Assembly (NCBI RefSeq): GCF_014837235.1
Contig: NZ_JACYFT010000003.1
Span: forward strand, 267,660 to 331,659
DNA: 64,000 nucleotides
Direction: 5' to 3'
Source: Limnohabitans radicicola
GTDB lineage: Bacteria > Pseudomonadota > Gammaproteobacteria > Burkholderiales > Burkholderiaceae_C
Below the pieces are notes generated by a model. The model searched no databases. It saw nothing but the letters and a program-made list of their open reading frames with translations, and was not told the DNA's origin. The position numbers were made by a program, and so were the translations under genes. This document shows positions 53,305 through 61,252 of this stretch, in pieces. Positions within the stretch are counted from its first letter, which is position 1; every line of letters begins with the position of its first letter.

Positions 53305-54159
53305 TCAGCCCTTGGCGCAGGGCAGGCCGGGAGCGCGGCTCCACTCGCTCCAGCTGCCCGCATACAGGGCCGTGGGGCCGAAACCTCCCAGTTCCATCGC
53401 GATCAGGTTGGGCACCGCGCTCACGCCGCTGCCGCAGTGGTGCACCACGGTGCTGGCGCTGCGGCCGCACAAGACCTGATTCCATTCGGCCCGCAAAGCG
53501 TCAGGACTTTTGAAAAAACCCTCGGCAGTGAAGTTGTCGGTGAAGGGCCGGTTCAGTGCGCCCGGAATGTGTCCGGCGATCGGGTCCAGCGGCTCCACTT
53601 CGCCCCGGTAGCGGGGCGCACCACGGGCATCGACCACGGTTTGTGCCGGGCGGCCCAGGTCGGCCACGACCTGGTCGGTGAAGACCAGGTCGCGCAAGGC
53701 GGGGCGCAGCTCGAACGCCGCCACATCGGGCGCGGCGGCACGGCCTGTGGCCACAGCGCCGCCAGCGGCTTTCCAGGCCTGCAGGCCGCCGTCGAGCAGG
53801 GCCACGGCGTCGTGCCCCAGCCACTTGAGCATCCACCACAGGCGGCCACAGTAGTTGCCGGCGTTGCGGTCGTACACCACCACCTGCGTAGCGTTGCCAA
53901 TGCCCAGCGTGCCCAGCCAGGCGGCCACGCGTTCGCGGGGCGGCAGGGGGTGACGGCCACCGTTGACGGCGTCGCTTTCGTGTGTGCTCAGGTCGCGGTC
54001 CAGGTGGGCCTGTAATGCGCCTGCAATGTGTTCGGCCTCGAACAGGCTGTCGGCCAGTTCGGGCTTCATCAGGTCAAAGCTGCAGTCCACGATGGCCAGC
54101 TTGGCCCCCTCTTGTTGCAGGGCTTGCAGTTGGGCGGCGGTGATCAGCAAGGGGTACAT
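53305..54159 (-). CDS. sulfurtransferase (two rhodanese domains, 3-mercaptopyruvate/thiosulfate type)
   Basis: A 284-residue double-rhodanese protein. The N-terminal domain is inactive and structural (VVYDRNAGNYCGRLWWMLKWLGH, ALLDGGLQAW). The C-terminal domain carries the catalytic Cys in HHCGSGVSAVPNL; CGSGVSA matches the 3-mercaptopyruvate sulfurtransferase loop (CG-S/T-G-V-T/S) better than the CRKGVT of thiosulfate rhodaneses. It moves sulfur to cyanide or thiol acceptors. It follows the EamA gene by 14 bases on the same strand. Confidence 0.92.
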   Translation of the reverse strand: MYPLLITAAQLQALQQEGAKLAIVDCSFDLMKPELADSLFEAEHIAGALQAHLDRDLSTHESDAVNGGRHPLPPRERVAAWLGTLGIGNATQVVVYDRNAGNYCGRLWWMLKWLGHDAVALLDGGLQAWKAAGGAVATGRAAAPDVAAFELRPALRDLVFTDQVVADLGRPAQTVVDARGAPRYRGEVEPLDPIAGHIPGALNRPFTDNFTAEGFFKSPDALRAEWNQVLCGRSASTVVHHCGSGVSAVPNLIAMELGGFGPTALYAGSWSEWSRAPGLPCAKG

Positions 54160-54173
54160 GGACGGCTCCAGGG

Positions 54174-55061
54174 TCAGTGTTCTTCGGCAGGGGCTTGGGG
54201 CAGGGCGCGTTTGCGCAGGGCGGTAGCGGCAATGCCGCTGGCCATGATCAAGGCCATACCGATCCAGCCGATCAGCGGGATGACGTCACCAAACAGCAGC
54301 AAGCCATACAGTGCGGCAAACACGATGCCCGAATATTGCAAATTGGCCACCAGCAAAGTGGCGCCCCGGGTGTAGGCCTTGGTCATGCACAGCTGACCGA
54401 GTGCGGCCAGCAGGCCGATCGGCAAAAGCCACAGCACCTGTGGCCAGACCCATTCGCTGGCGCCAGTGAACAGCATGACCACGCCACCCACGAGAGTGGT
54501 GCCAATGGAAAAGTAAAAAACGGTGCGCGATTCGGGCTCACCCACACGGCCAAGTGCTGCCACTTGCATGTACGCCATGGCCGCGCCCAGCCCGGAGAGC
54601 AGGCCAATCAATCCTGCAAACAGCTGGTTTTGCTCGATGGTGGGACGCAAGATCATGACCACGCCCGCAAAGCCGCTCAGCACCGTGAGCACGATGGGGC
54701 CTTGACGGCTGGCATCCTGCAAGCGGCCCATGACCAGGGTGCCACCGACCAAAAAAGCCGCCACCCACACGCCGCTCATGTAATTGAGCGTCATGGCCGT
54801 GGCCAGAGGCAGGTAAGCGATGGCGTAAAACCAGGCCGACAGCGAGGCCACGCCGACGACCGAGCGCCAGACATGCATCCAGGGGATGGTGGTGCGCAAA
54901 GACACACCCTGCGCACGACACAGGCTGGCCATGAAGGCCATGCCGATCAGGCCCCGGTAAAAGACCAGTTCAAAGGTGTTGAAGTGTGCAGAAGCGAATT
55001 TGATGCACACGCTCATCGTCGCGAAAAACAAGGACGCAAGGATCATCCAGGAAGCTTGCAT
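54174..55061 (-). CDS. EamA/DMT family transporter
   Basis: A 295-residue inner-membrane protein with ten predicted helices in two EamA repeats (WMILASLFFATMSVCIKFASAHF... and the second after about residue 150). Typical pieces are VFYRGLIGMAF and the C-terminal GLLLFGDVIPLIGWIGMALI. DMT transporters usually export amino acids or other metabolites. It lies between the second Rieske gene (13 bases upstream) and the sulfurtransferase gene, likely one operon; the substrate is unknown. Confidence 0.88.
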   Translation of the reverse strand: MQASWMILASLFFATMSVCIKFASAHFNTFELVFYRGLIGMAFMASLCRAQGVSLRTTIPWMHVWRSVVGVASLSAWFYAIAYLPLATAMTLNYMSGVWVAAFLVGGTLVMGRLQDASRQGPIVLTVLSGFAGVVMILRPTIEQNQLFAGLIGLLSGLGAAMAYMQVAALGRVGEPESRTVFYFSIGTTLVGGVVMLFTGASEWVWPQVLWLLPIGLLAALGQLCMTKAYTRGATLLVANLQYSGIVFAALYGLLLFGDVIPLIGWIGMALIMASGIAATALRKRALPQAPAEEH

Positions 55062-55074
55062 CGTGGCTTTCGTC

Positions 55075-56202
55075 TCAGAGGGTATTCATCTGGCGGCGGT
55101 ACCACTCGTGGAAGTGCTGCATGCCGTCTTCCATGGGGCTCTGGTAGGGACCGACCTCGTTGTCGCCGCGTACCAGCAGGGCTTTGCGGCCCGCATCCAT
55201 GCGTTCGGCGATTTCGTCGTCCTCGATGCAGGTTTCCATGTAGGCGGCCTGCTGGGCTTCGACGAATTCGCGCTCGAAAGCGACGATTTCTTCGGGGTAG
55301 TAGAACTCGACCATGTTGAGGGTCTTGTCCACGCTGATCGGGTGCAGGGTCGACACCGTCAGCACGTGCGGGTACCACTCGACCATGATGTGCGGGTAAT
55401 AGGTCAGCCAGATGGCACCTCGTTCGGGCATTTGTCCGTTGCGGTACTTCAGCAGCACCTCATGCCATTTTTTGTAGGTGTCCGAGCCAGGTTGGCCAAA
55501 GCCACCCGACACGCCCACCGTCTGCACCGAGTAATGCTCCTTGAACTCCCAGCTCAGGTCGTCACAGGTCACAAACTGACCCAGGCCCGGGTGAAAGGGG
55601 CCGACGTGGTAGTCCTCTAAATAAACCTCGATGAAGGTTTTCCAGTTGTAGTTGCACTCGTGCAGCTCGACGCGGTCGAGCGCGTAGCCTGAAAAATCGA
55701 GCTGCGAGCGGGGGCCCATGTTCGCCAGATCGGTGGCAATGTCACGGCCATTGTCTTCAAAGAGCAGGCCGTTCCATTCCTGCAGCTTGTAGTTGTTCAG
55801 GTTCAGGCAGGGGTCGTGCGCGAAGTGCGGTGCGCCCAGCAGCTCGCCCTTAGGCGAGTAGGTCCAGCGGTGCAGGGGACAGACGATATTGCCACCCGCG
55901 CTGCCTTTTTGCTGGGTTTGCAGGTTGCCCCGGCCGTTCAGCATCACGGCTTGGCGGTGGCGGCAGACATTGGAGACGAGCTCGACGCCACCTTGGGCAT
56001 TGCGCACCAAAGCGCGGCCTTCAGCCTCGTGGGGCAGGGCGTAATAGTCGCCCGGGTTGGGCACCGCCAGCTGGTGACCCACATAACGGGGCCCTTGCTG
56101 GAAGAGTGTTTTCAATTCGCGCTGAAACAGCGCCTCATCGAAATAAGTGGAAACTGGTAGTTGGCTTGCGGCCTGCTGCAGTTGAAGACTTAAATCAGAC
56201 AT
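55075..56202 (-). CDS. Rieske non-heme iron oxygenase, alpha subunit
   Basis: A 375-residue oxygenase. Rieske site: CRHRQAVML and CPLHRWTY (CxH...CxxH), at about residues 80-110. Catalytic site: FIEVYLEDYHVGPFHPGL with two His and nearby acids. The short spacing and WKTFIEVYLEDYHV text resemble choline monooxygenase, glycine betaine or stachydrine demethylase-type enzymes more than phthalate dioxygenase (inference). No reductase or ferredoxin gene is adjacent. It heads an operon with the EamA and sulfurtransferase genes; its leader contains a terminator-like hairpin at 56274-56299. Confidence 0.9.
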   Translation of the reverse strand: MSDLSLQLQQAASQLPVSTYFDEALFQRELKTLFQQGPRYVGHQLAVPNPGDYYALPHEAEGRALVRNAQGGVELVSNVCRHRQAVMLNGRGNLQTQQKGSAGGNIVCPLHRWTYSPKGELLGAPHFAHDPCLNLNNYKLQEWNGLLFEDNGRDIATDLANMGPRSQLDFSGYALDRVELHECNYNWKTFIEVYLEDYHVGPFHPGLGQFVTCDDLSWEFKEHYSVQTVGVSGGFGQPGSDTYKKWHEVLLKYRNGQMPERGAIWLTYYPHIMVEWYPHVLTVSTLHPISVDKTLNMVEFYYPEEIVAFEREFVEAQQAAYMETCIEDDEIAERMDAGRKALLVRGDNEVGPYQSPMEDGMQHFHEWYRRQMNTL

Positions 56203-56273
56203 GGGTGACCTGACCTAGAGACTCCCCCTATGAAGGGGCAGGAACAAAGCGCCCAATCCTGCGATCCGGGCAC

Positions 56274-56299
56274 AAAAAACGACAGGCATCAGCCTGTCG
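56274..56299 (-). terminator. terminator-like hairpin in the leader of the Rieske gene
   Basis: On the minus strand CGACAGGC and GCCTGTCG pair around a four-base loop and run into TTTTTT. It lies 72 bases before the Rieske start at 56202. There is no minus-strand gene upstream for it to terminate, because xseB runs on the plus strand, so an attenuator or insulator role is possible. Confidence 0.7.
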
Positions 56300-56356
56300 G
56301 GGAGCCGAGATTGTACCCTTGCCCCGTTGGGAGGCGGGGGCTTTTTGGCAAAGGCC

Positions 56357-56362
56357 TAAAAT
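56357..56362 (+). promoter_or_regulatory. -10-like TAAAAT for xseB-ispA-dxs
   Basis: TAAAAT in the context GGCCTAAAATCGGGC, the same block as upstream of dcd; 22 bases before the xseB ATG. No clear -35. Confidence 0.5.
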
Positions 56363-56384
56363 CGGGCTTTTGAGCGAAATACCC

Positions 56385-56627
56385 ATGCCCAAGGTCCCGA
56401 CCACTTCCCCTGCATCCGCTTTGCCCGACAACTACGAAGCGGCTTTGCAGGAGTTGGAGCAATTGGTCGCTCAGCTGGAGTCGGGGCAGATGCCTTTGGA
56501 CCAGCTGTTGTCGGGCTACCAGCGGGGCGCGGCCTTGCTGGGCTTTTGCCGCGACAAGCTGCAGGCCGTGGAAGACCAGATCAAGGTGCTTGAAGGCGGT
56601 CAGCTCAAACCCTGGAACGAGGCCTGA
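56385..56627 (+). CDS. xseB: exodeoxyribonuclease VII small subunit
   Basis: An 80-residue helical protein matching Xse[41 protein letters not shown] in sequence landmarks [11 protein letters not shown] and [11 protein letters not shown]. It partners with XseA (not in this window) to degrade single-stranded DNA. The ATG at 56385 is the usual start. ispA begins two bases after its stop, the classic xseB-ispA-dxs arrangement. Confidence 0.95.
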   Translation: MPKVPTTSPASALPDNYEAALQELEQLVAQLESGQMPLDQLLSGYQRGAALLGFCRDKLQAVEDQIKVLEGGQLKPWNEA

Positions 56628-56629
56628 GC

Positions 56630-57529
56630 ATGGCGTTTGATCTTCAGGGCTGGATGCAGCCGCATTTGCTGCGGGTGGAGCAGGCGCTCTCCGGCGGCAT
56701 CGATCCCGCAGCTCCGGCGGGACTGGGCGACGCCATGCGTTATGCGGTGTTGGATGGCGGCAAACGCCTGCGCCCCTTGCTGGTGCTGGCTGCTGCTGAA
56801 GCGACCGGTGCCCCCACGCTGGCCGCGGCCTTGCGCGCGGCCTGCGCTGTGGAATTGATCCATGCGTATTCGTTGGTGCACGACGACATGCCCTGCATGG
56901 ACAACGATGTGTTGCGCCGGGGCAAGCCCACGGTGCATGTGCAGTTTGGTCAGGCGCAGGCTTTGCTCGCGGGTGATGCCTTGCAGGCTTTGGCGTTTGA
57001 GCTGCTCACGCCGCTGGACGGCAGCGTGCCGCCCGCGGTGCAAGCCGCTTGTGTGGGCTTGCTGGCCCGCGCCTCGGGATACTGGGGCATGGCGGGTGGG
57101 CAGGCGATTGACTTGGCCAGCGTGGGTGGCCAGCTGAGCGAAGACCAGCTGCGCCAGATGCACCGCCTCAAAACGGGTGCGCTGCTGCTGTGCAGCGTGC
57201 AAATGGGTGTGGCGTGCGGCGCGGTGATTTCCGAGCAAACGCGTGCGGCGTTCAACCGCTTCGGCGAGGTGCTGGGCCTGGCTTTTCAGGTGGTGGACGA
57301 CATCCTGGACGTGACCGCCGACTCGGCCACCCTGGGCAAGACCGCAGGCAAGGATGCGGCGGCCGACAAACCCACTTATGTGGCGCTGATGGGTCTGCAA
57401 GCGGCCCAGCGGTATGCCGATGAATTGGCCGGAGAAGCCATGCAGGCACTGGCCGACACCGGTTTGCCGCCCGAGCAGCTGACCGCCTTGCAAGGCCTGG
57501 CCAGCATGGTGGTGCAAAGAAACCATTGA
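56630..57529 (+). CDS. ispA: polyprenyl (farnesyl) diphosphate synthase
   Basis: A 299-residue all-helical prenyltransferase that makes farnesyl diphosphate from isopentenyl and dimethylallyl or geranyl diphosphates. The first Asp-rich motif is DDMPCMDND at about residues 84-92 and the second is DDILD near 224; GGKRLRPLL binds diphosphate. It sits between xseB and dxs with gaps of two and three bases, so all three are translated from one message. Confidence 0.96.
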   Translation: MAFDLQGWMQPHLLRVEQALSGGIDPAAPAGLGDAMRYAVLDGGKRLRPLLVLAAAEATGAPTLAAALRAACAVELIHAYSLVHDDMPCMDNDVLRRGKPTVHVQFGQAQALLAGDALQALAFELLTPLDGSVPPAVQAACVGLLARASGYWGMAGGQAIDLASVGGQLSEDQLRQMHRLKTGALLLCSVQMGVACGAVISEQTRAAFNRFGEVLGLAFQVVDDILDVTADSATLGKTAGKDAAADKPTYVALMGLQAAQRYADELAGEAMQALADTGLPPEQLTALQGLASMVVQRNH

Positions 57530-57532
57530 GCG

Positions 57533-59380
57533 ATGACCCATTTATTAGATTCCATCCAGTCGCCTGTTGACGTGCGGCAACTGCCGCGCCATGACTTGCC
57601 GCAGCTGGCGCAGGAATTGCGCCAGTGCGTGCTGGACAACGTCTCCAGAACTGGCGGCCACCTGAGCTCCAATCTGGGCACGGTGGAACTCACCGTGGCC
57701 CTGCATTACGTGTTCAACACGCCCGACGACCGCATCGTCTGGGATGTGGGGCACCAGACCTACCCGCACAAGATCCTGACCGGGCGGCGCGAACGCATGC
57801 CCACGCTGCGGCAGTTGAACGGCTTGTCGGGCTTTCCGCGTCGCGACGAAAGCGAGTACGACACCTTCGGCGTGGGCCATTCGTCCACGAGCATCTCGGC
57901 CGCACTGGGCATGGCCCTGGCGTCCCGTCAGAAAGGTGAAAACCGCCACGCGATCGCCGTGATCGGCGACGGGGCCATGACCGCCGGCATGGCCTTCGAG
58001 GCCCTCAACCACGCGGGTGTGGAAGACTGCAAATTGCTGGTGATCCTGAACGACAACGACATGTCGATCAGCCCGCCCGTGGGTGCGCTCAACCGCTACC
58101 TGGCGCAGCTGATGAGTGGGCGTTTTTATGCCGCCGCCAAAGAAGGCGCCAAGCAGGTGCTCAAGGCCGCACCGCCGCTCTTCGAGCTGGCCAAGCGCTT
58201 TGAAGAGCATGCCAAAGGCATGGTGGTGCCCGCCACCTTGTTCGAGAAATTTGGCTTCAACTACATCGGCCCCATCGACGGTCACGACCTGGAGTCGCTG
58301 ATTCCCACCCTGGAGAACCTCAAGCACCTCGACGGTCCGCAGTTTTTGCACGTGGTCACCAAAAAAGGCCAGGGCTACAAACTGGCCGAGGCCGACCCGG
58401 TGGCCTACCATGGCCCTGGCAAATTCGATCCTGCCGTGGGCCTCGTGCCGCCAGCCACCCCTCCCAAAACCACCTTCACCCAGGTGTTTGGCCAATGGTT
58501 GTGCGACATGGCCGCGCAGGACGAGCGCCTGGTGGGCATCACCCCGGCCATGCGCGAAGGCTCGGGCATGGTGGAGTTCCACAAGCGCTTTCCCAAGCGC
58601 TATTACGACGTAGGCATCGCCGAGCAGCACGCTGTCACACTCGCCGCCGGTATGGCCTGCGAAGGTCTGAAGCCCGTGGTGGCGATTTACTCCACCTTCT
58701 TGCAACGGGGTTACGACCAATTGATCCACGATGTGGCCCTGCAGAACCTGCCGGTGGTGTTTGCGCTGGACCGTGCGGGCCTGGTGGGTGCCGATGGTGC
58801 CACGCATGCCGGGGCTTATGACATCGCATTCACGCGTTGTATTCCGAACATGAGTGTGGCTTGCCCGGCGGATGAGTGCGAGTGCCGTCAGCTGTTGAGC
58901 ACGGCCTATGCCCAAAACCACCCCGTGACGGTGCGTTACCCGCGTGGCGCTGGTGCTGGCGTTCAGCCCGATACCGATCTCCAAGCCTTGGCATTTGGCA
59001 AAGCCGACATCCGCCGTCAGGGCCGCCAGACTGCCATCTTGGCGTTTGGCACGCTCCTTTATCCGGCATTGCAGGCGGGGGAAGCCTTGAACGCCACGGT
59101 GGTCAATATGCGCTGGGTCAAGCCCTTGGATGTCGAATTGCTGGCCCAGATCGCTCAAAGCCACGAGCGCATCGTGACCGTGGAAGAGGGCTGCCTCATG
59201 GGGGGGGCGGGCAGCGCCGTCAGTGAAGCATTGCAATACATGAGGCTGCAATGCGATGTGCTGCAATTGGGCTTGCCGGACAGCTTCATCGAGCATGGTG
59301 ACCCGGCCCGTTTGTTGGCCATGCAAGGCCTGGATGCAGAGGGCATCGTGCGGTCCGTTCGTCAGCGGTGGCCCGATTGA
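57533..59380 (+). CDS. dxs: 1-deoxy-D-xylulose-5-phosphate synthase
   Basis: A 615-residue thiamine enzyme that condenses pyruvate and glyceraldehyde 3-phosphate in the first step of the MEP isoprenoid pathway. Motifs: [28 protein letters not shown], the thiamine-diphosphate block [31 protein letters not shown], and in the transketolase domain [16 protein letters not shown] and [13 protein letters not shown]. It supplies precursors that ispA, just upstream, elongates. Confidence 0.97.
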   Translation: MTHLLDSIQSPVDVRQLPRHDLPQLAQELRQCVLDNVSRTGGHLSSNLGTVELTVALHYVFNTPDDRIVWDVGHQTYPHKILTGRRERMPTLRQLNGLSGFPRRDESEYDTFGVGHSSTSISAALGMALASRQKGENRHAIAVIGDGAMTAGMAFEALNHAGVEDCKLLVILNDNDMSISPPVGALNRYLAQLMSGRFYAAAKEGAKQVLKAAPPLFELAKRFEEHAKGMVVPATLFEKFGFNYIGPIDGHDLESLIPTLENLKHLDGPQFLHVVTKKGQGYKLAEADPVAYHGPGKFDPAVGLVPPATPPKTTFTQVFGQWLCDMAAQDERLVGITPAMREGSGMVEFHKRFPKRYYDVGIAEQHAVTLAAGMACEGLKPVVAIYSTFLQRGYDQLIHDVALQNLPVVFALDRAGLVGADGATHAGAYDIAFTRCIPNMSVACPADECECRQLLSTAYAQNHPVTVRYPRGAGAGVQPDTDLQALAFGKADIRRQGRQTAILAFGTLLYPALQAGEALNATVVNMRWVKPLDVELLAQIAQSHERIVTVEEGCLMGGAGSAVSEALQYMRLQCDVLQLGLPDSFIEHGDPARLLAMQGLDAEGIVRSVRQRWPD

Positions 59381-59493
59381 GGCAATTTCATGGTCACGCG
59401 GTGTGATTGAAATTTTTCTGATTTGTGTGCGATTTTTGCATTTCGACACACATAAAAGGGTAAACCCCGGTCTGGAGCGCCTCTCCCACTTCC

Positions 59494-59499
59494 TAAAAT
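59494..59499 (+). promoter_or_regulatory. -10-like TAAAAT upstream of the TRAP receptor gene
   Basis: TAAAAT in CCTAAAATAGGCC, with TCTGGA 17 bases before it as a weak -35. It gives a leader of about 60 bases to the ATG at 59567, whose ribosome site is ACAGGAG. The rest of the 186-base gap after dxs holds no gene. Confidence 0.5.
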
Positions 59500-59566
59500 A
59501 GGCCCCGACTTGTGAGTCAACATCCGACCGTTTCGGGTGTCTTTAATTTTCTACAGGAGTTCCTTC

Positions 59567-60649
59567 ATGGATCGTCGTTCCGTCATCAAACAAGCCGGTC
59601 TTGCCGGCGTGCTGGCTGCAGGTGCTGCACCAGCCATTGTGCAAGCCCAAGCCAACATCCGCTGGCGCCTGACGTCGGCATTCCCCAAAGCACTGGACAC
59701 CATTTACGGCGCTGCCGAAGTGTTTTCCCGTCACGTCAAAGAGTTGTCTGGCGGCAAGTTCGAGATTTCCGTGCACGCCGCTGGTGAAATCGTGCCTACG
59801 CCCGGTCTGGTGGATGCCGTTCAGAACGGGACCGTGGAAATGGGCCACACGGCTCCTTATTACTACTTCGGCAAGGACGAAACCTTCGCGCTGGGCTGTG
59901 CCATTCCTTTTGGTTTGAACAGCCGCCAAATGACGGCCTGGCAATACGAAGGCAACGGCCTGAAGCTGATGCGCGAGTTCTACAAGAACTACAACATCAT
60001 CAGTTTCCCCATGGGCAACACGGGTGCCCAGATGGGTGGCTGGTTCCGCAAGGAAATCAAGGGTGTCAATGACCTCAAAGGCCTGAAATTCCGCGTCGGC
60101 GGTTTCGCTGGCAAGGTCATTGAGCGTTTGGGCGGTGTGCCTCAGAACATCCCCGGTGGTGAGATTTACACCGCACTGGAAAAAGGCACCATCGATGCCG
60201 CCGAGTGGGTGGGTCCCTACGACGATCTGAAGCTGGGCTTTTACAAAGTGGCCAAGAATTACCATTATCCAGGTTGGTGGGAAGGCGGTCCTCAGCTGGA
60301 CCTGTTCATCAACACCAAGGCCTACGACACCCTCACACCCGAGTACAAAGCCATCATCGAGAACGCTGCAGCCTATGCGCACACCGACATGCAGGCCAAG
60401 TACGATGCGCGCAATCCGAACGCGCTCAAGCAGCTGGTGGGCAGCGGTGCCAAGCTGGTCGCATTCCCCAAGGATGTGATGGAGGCTTCCTTCAAGGAAT
60501 CCATGGCCCTGTACAGTGAGATCTCTGCCAAGAACCCCAACTGGAAAAAGGTCTACGACGACTACGCCAAGTTCCGTGCCGATTCCAACGTCTGGTTCCG
60601 CTTCACCGAAGCGCGCTTTGACAGCTTCATGCAGGCTCAGAAACTGTGA
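59567..60649 (+). CDS. TRAP transporter substrate-binding protein (DctP/TakP family)
   Basis: A 360-residue periplasmic receptor. The leader MDRRSVIKQAGLAGVLAAGAAPAIVQA has a twin-Arg-like RRSVIK, so Tat export is possible. The mature part reads WRLTSAFPKALDTIYGAAEVFSRHV, then KGLKFRVGGFAGKVIERLGGVPQ with the ligand-binding Arg, and PGGEIYTALEKGTIDAAEWVGP. This layout is that of the TakP-like group, which binds 2-oxo acids (pyruvate) or other monocarboxylates. The matching permease genes lie on the opposite strand downstream. Confidence 0.92.
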   Translation: MDRRSVIKQAGLAGVLAAGAAPAIVQAQANIRWRLTSAFPKALDTIYGAAEVFSRHVKELSGGKFEISVHAAGEIVPTPGLVDAVQNGTVEMGHTAPYYYFGKDETFALGCAIPFGLNSRQMTAWQYEGNGLKLMREFYKNYNIISFPMGNTGAQMGGWFRKEIKGVNDLKGLKFRVGGFAGKVIERLGGVPQNIPGGEIYTALEKGTIDAAEWVGPYDDLKLGFYKVAKNYHYPGWWEGGPQLDLFINTKAYDTLTPEYKAIIENAAAYAHTDMQAKYDARNPNALKQLVGSGAKLVAFPKDVMEASFKESMALYSEISAKNPNWKKVYDDYAKFRADSNVWFRFTEARFDSFMQAQKL

Positions 60650-60665
60650 GCTGGGCATGAAATGC

Positions 60666-60691
60666 AAAAAACCGCCCTCGGGCGGTTTTTT
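60666..60691. terminator. bidirectional intrinsic terminator after the TRAP receptor gene
   Basis: ACCGCCC pairs with GGGCGGT around a two-base loop, flanked by an A run and a T run, so it works in both directions between the receptor gene and the convergent small membrane-protein gene. Confidence 0.93.
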
Positions 60692-60706
60692 TATGCCTGC
60701 ATGGGT

Positions 60707-61201
60707 TCACATGTGTGAGGTGCGAAAGTGGTGCAGCTCGGTGCACAGTCGCTGCATGTCTTCCAGCATGGCCGGGTTGGCGCAGTAGATGACGGTGAAT
60801 TTGCCGCTGAGGTTGCGCACATACAAGCGCGGTGCGATGAGCCAGTCGAATCCCCGCAGCCGGATCAGGCGCGCGAATGCCAGCTCGCGCATGTCCATCT
60901 TTTTGTCCCACAACCAGGTTTGCAGCAGCCCTTCCTGGGTGAGTGTCGTGCGGCTGCGCTCAATGGCCCACACGGTGGCGGCCATCAGCAGCCAGGCCAG
61001 GACACCCCACAGGGCGATCGGCGTGAGCCAGGTTTCAGGGCTTTGCAGCATCCACAGCGCCAGACCACCGAGCAGCAGCCAGGCCAGAACCCGAAAGGGA
61101 CGCGTGAATGCAGCGACAGCTTGGGGTGAAACGGTCGGGGTGAAAGCAAACGGCGCAGGGCCGAATGCGGCGTGAAGAGGTTCGGTGGCGTTCATGTCCA
61201 T
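60707..61201 (-). CDS. small membrane protein of unknown function
   Basis: A 164-residue protein with two adjacent hydrophobic segments (about residues 38-52, LAWLLLGGLALWML, and 60-76, PIALWGVLAWLLMAATVWAI) followed by a soluble beta-rich part (TTLTQEGLLQTWLWDKKMDMRELAFARLIRL, LYVRNLSGKFTVIYCANPAML) that looks like a bacterial PH-type membrane-associated domain. I do not recognise a specific family. ATG at 61201 or 61195; no clear ribosome site. Its start lies six bases after the terminator of the dctM-type gene, so its own promoter is not evident. Confidence 0.65.
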   Translation of the reverse strand: MDMNATEPLHAAFGPAPFAFTPTVSPQAVAAFTRPFRVLAWLLLGGLALWMLQSPETWLTPIALWGVLAWLLMAATVWAIERSRTTLTQEGLLQTWLWDKKMDMRELAFARLIRLRGFDWLIAPRLYVRNLSGKFTVIYCANPAMLEDMQRLCTELHHFRTSHM

Positions 61202-61206
61202 ATGTG

Positions 61207-61232
61207 AAAAACGCCTCGCAAGCGAGGCGTTT
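61207..61232 (-). terminator. intrinsic terminator of the TRAP permease operon
   Basis: AAACGCCTCGC and GCGAGGCGTTT pair around a two-base loop; on the minus strand the stem ends in TTTTT. It lies 20 bases after the stop of the large permease gene and immediately before the start of the next minus-strand gene. Confidence 0.92.
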
Positions 61233-61252
61233 GAACTGACAGGGGCAGTGGC

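Noticed and set aside
57545-59449. 634-residue open frame antisense to dxs
   Set aside because: dxs is intact with all thiamine-enzyme motifs; this is a GC-driven shadow.
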